A DNA stretch of 16,581 nucleotides. Source: an uncultured Rhodospirillaceae bacterium (GTDB lineage Bacteria > Pseudomonadota > Alphaproteobacteria > CAAGCB01 > CAG-977). The notes under the pieces are model-generated. The model made no database searches and was not told the DNA's origin. It was given only the letters and a program-made list of their open reading frames with translations. The position numbers and the translations under genes were made by a program. Of this stretch, positions 15,073 to 16,581 are shown piece by piece; the stretch's first letter is position 1; each line of letters opens with the position of its first letter. Location: assembly GCA_900553035.1 (NCBI GenBank), contig USCC01000043.1, positions 1 to 16,581 on the forward strand, in the 5' to 3' direction.

Positions 15073-15624
15073 TCAAGAGGCCGGAGGCTTTTCCCCGGCG
15101 TCGGGGACACTTTCCGGACAGGCTTTCCCCGCGGATCCGTGCCGGAAAAGCGCTTCAATCTCCGTCCATCCTTTTCCGGCGGCCAGCTCCACCGCCGTCT
15201 TTCCCCCGTAAACCGGCGCCTGCGGGTTCGCTCCGGCCGCCAGAAGCTCTTTTACAACGGGCCGATATCCCCGCAACGCCGCATCAGCCAGAGCTTCGTC
15301 CAGCGTCGAAGCTCCTTGAGTGATCAGAAAGCGTACGGCCGCCGCGTGCCCGTGCGCGGCAGCGGCAATCAGCGCGGCGTCCCGATTTCCTCCGCCGTTT
15401 TCCGACAGCAACCTTAAAACATCCAGACGACCGAAATTTGCCGCCGCCGCCATCGCCCAGGGCTCCCGGACTCCGGCGGTCAGAAGACTCCGGACGACTT
15501 CCGCATACCCAAGCTCCGCCGCATTGACCAGAACGCCCCTTTTTTCCTCGTCCGAGGCGTGCGGCAACTCCCGCCGAACAAAGGCCGCATCATTTTTCCG
15601 AACGGCTTCATAAAGACGGGACAC
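15073..15624 (-). CDS. Ankyrin-repeat protein
   Basis: The 183 residues consist almost entirely of ankyrin repeats of about 28-33 residues, with recognisable units such as AAELGYAEVVRSLLTAG, AAAHGHAAAVRFLITQGA, AALRGYRPVVKELLAAGANP and a last unit GKTAVELAAGKGWTEIEALF. Ankyrin repeats bind proteins; no catalytic motif, signal peptide or membrane segment is present, so a cytoplasmic binding or adaptor role is inferred. It starts with GTG at 15624, seven bases after GGAG and two bases after the stop of the membrane-protein gene, so the two are translationally linked. The C-terminal 20 residues are low-complexity. It lies 65 bases upstream of the leucine-rich-repeat gene. Confidence 0.88.
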   Translation of the reverse strand: MSRLYEAVRKNDAAFVRRELPHASDEEKRGVLVNAAELGYAEVVRSLLTAGVREPWAMAAAANFGRLDVLRLLSENGGGNRDAALIAAAAHGHAAAVRFLITQGASTLDEALADAALRGYRPVVKELLAAGANPQAPVYGGKTAVELAAGKGWTEIEALFRHGSAGKACPESVPDAGEKPPAS

Positions 15625-15626
15625 GC

Positions 15627-16112
15627 TTATTCTCCATCCTTTTCCAAAGGAACATGCGCCGCCACAATTTCACGCGCCCGGTCGGCGTCTTCGTCCCGCA
15701 TGGCATACAACGGAATGCTGAAAACCGGAAAACCGGTCAGGCGGCATATTTTCTGCATCAGACGAAGCCGGTACGAAACCCCGTCCCCCGGCGTTAAGGC
15801 AATAATCACCCGCTTTGAAGACAGGAACGGAGAATACTCCCGAGCCCGCACAATATCCGCCCATTTCATCAAAGCTCCGGAATCGATCCGGATCGCTTCA
15901 TCGGTTACCCACAATACCCTGAACGGACGAATCCAGACGACAAACGCTCCAAGCACAGCCGCCGCCGGAAGAATCATCAGGAACACGGCTGCCCGCGGCA
16001 TTTCAGGATAAATCAGGACGGCCGCAAAAGCCCCCGCCGCAAAGACACAAAGCATCTCCAGCAGATAAAAGAACAGCTTTTTGCGGTCGTAATAAAAAAC
16101 GTCTTCGGTCAC
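15627..16112 (-). CDS. Two-helix membrane protein resembling the STM3941 family
   Basis: The 161-residue product starts FYYDRKKLFFYLLEML after a short acidic lead. It has two hydrophobic segments (about residues 12-36 and 42-62), then a soluble region with DEAIRIDSGALMKWADI and a C-terminal GFPVFSIPLYAM plus helix. This order (YDRKK, two helices, a beta-rich W-x-DI region, a short Ser/Thr-Ile strand and helix) matches what I remember of STM3941-type proteins of unknown function, and also resembles bacterial PH-like domains. I chose GTG at 16112, preceded by AAAGGA at good spacing; the upstream ATG at 16172 has no ribosome site and a basic leader. It is followed by the ankyrin gene two bases later. 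Confidence 0.75.
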   Translation of the reverse strand: MTEDVFYYDRKKLFFYLLEMLCVFAAGAFAAVLIYPEMPRAAVFLMILPAAAVLGAFVVWIRPFRVLWVTDEAIRIDSGALMKWADIVRAREYSPFLSSKRVIIALTPGDGVSYRLRLMQKICRLTGFPVFSIPLYAMRDEDADRAREIVAAHVPLEKDGE

Positions 16113-16175
16113 GGCTTTTCCTTTCAACAGTCTCCCTCGAACAGGATAACGCGGCGCCCGAAAAGGCATCAAGCC

Positions 16176-16581
16176 TTATTTTCCGACCCCGTCCAGAGAC
16201 AGTCCCAGATCAAAGACATCGTTCAGAACCCGGGCAATGCCGTTTTCCCGATTTGAGGAAGTCACATGCCGGGCTTTCTGCTTCACCGTATCAGGAGCGT
16301 TGCCCATGGCCACCGACATGCCCGCGAAATCGAACAGATCCGTATCGTTTGGCCCGTCTCCGAACGCAATCGTCTTTTCGGGCGCAATGCCGAACCGTTC
16401 GCACAGGTAACGCGCTCCTGTCGCCTTGGAAATGCCCGGCGGCAGGATCTCCAGAAACCTCTCGTTCGAAATGAAGATTTCATACTCCGGGAAACGTTCT
16501 CTTAAATGAGCGCATAACCCCGGCAGAAGGTCGAACGGTCCGATATACAGAAGCTTCTGCACCGAATCCGACGGCCCCGCC
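16176..16581 (-). CDS. Cof-type HAD-superfamily phosphatase, 5' end beyond the right edge
   Basis: Only the C-terminal 134 codons are inside the window; the frame is open to the edge. It shows PPGISKATGARYLCERFGI with the conserved motif III Lys, then TIAFGDGPNDTDLFDFAGMSVAMGNA with the GDGPND metal-binding motif IV, then an RENGIARVL ending. This is the typical tail of Cof/YbiV-like sugar-phosphate phosphatases (family about 260-280 residues). The nucleophile Asp and cap domain would be off-window. Substrate cannot be assigned. The GTG at 16562 is internal to the domain and is not a likely start. It is upstream of the STM3941-like gene by 63 bases. Confidence 0.9.
   Translation of the reverse strand, partial: AGPSDSVQKLLYIGPFDLLPGLCAHLRERFPEYEIFISNERFLEILPPGISKATGARYLCERFGIAPEKTIAFGDGPNDTDLFDFAGMSVAMGNAPDTVKQKARHVTSSNRENGIARVLNDVFDLGLSLDGVGK

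Overview
The window is about 16.6 kb of a moderately GC-rich bacterial chromosome, interrupted near 3.6-5.6 kb by a markedly AT-rich patch. The order murA-hisG-hisD on one strand, with a short-form HisG, is an arrangement I know from Alphaproteobacteria. I therefore suggest an alphaproteobacterium. A host-associated lifestyle is possible, given the ankyrin and leucine-rich-repeat proteins, but that is inference.

Layout. 1-3345 (minus): a small charged protein, murA, hisG and hisD (cut by the left edge), probably one operon, with MurA-HisG one base apart and HisG-HisD overlapping by 8 bases. 3346-3685: a divergent intergenic region with a promoter-like site and an orphan bidirectional terminator. 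3686-5637: an AT-rich accessory patch. It holds a GNAT acetyltransferase, decayed open frames, a frameshifted remnant resembling the N-terminal part of HrgA/COG2958 proteins, and two 52-bp inverted-repeat elements with arms AGTCCGAT/ATCGGACT. 5662-5820 (minus): tRNA-Thr(GGT) with its own promoter and terminator. 5849-6625 (minus): a ZIP-family metal transporter.

6759-7988 (plus): the most striking gene, an in-frame fusion of a CobB-type sirtuin to a macrodomain. A sirtuin makes O-acyl-ADP-ribose and macrodomains of this type can hydrolyse it, so one polypeptide may both make and clear the metabolite. 7989-8590 has no convincing gene. 8646-10850 (minus): glycogen debranching enzyme GlgX, with a good promoter and terminator. 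11146-12522 (plus): CreD-like inner-membrane protein with a terminator. 12558-12877: intergenic, with a 64-bp direct repeat.

12878-16581 (minus): a probable gene cluster, read from the right. It consists of a Cof-type HAD phosphatase (cut by the right edge), a two-helix membrane protein resembling the STM3941 family, an ankyrin-repeat protein, and a large protein combining a PcfJ-like N-terminal region with seventeen uninterrupted 20-residue leucine-rich repeats.

All family calls are from reading motifs; no database search was run.
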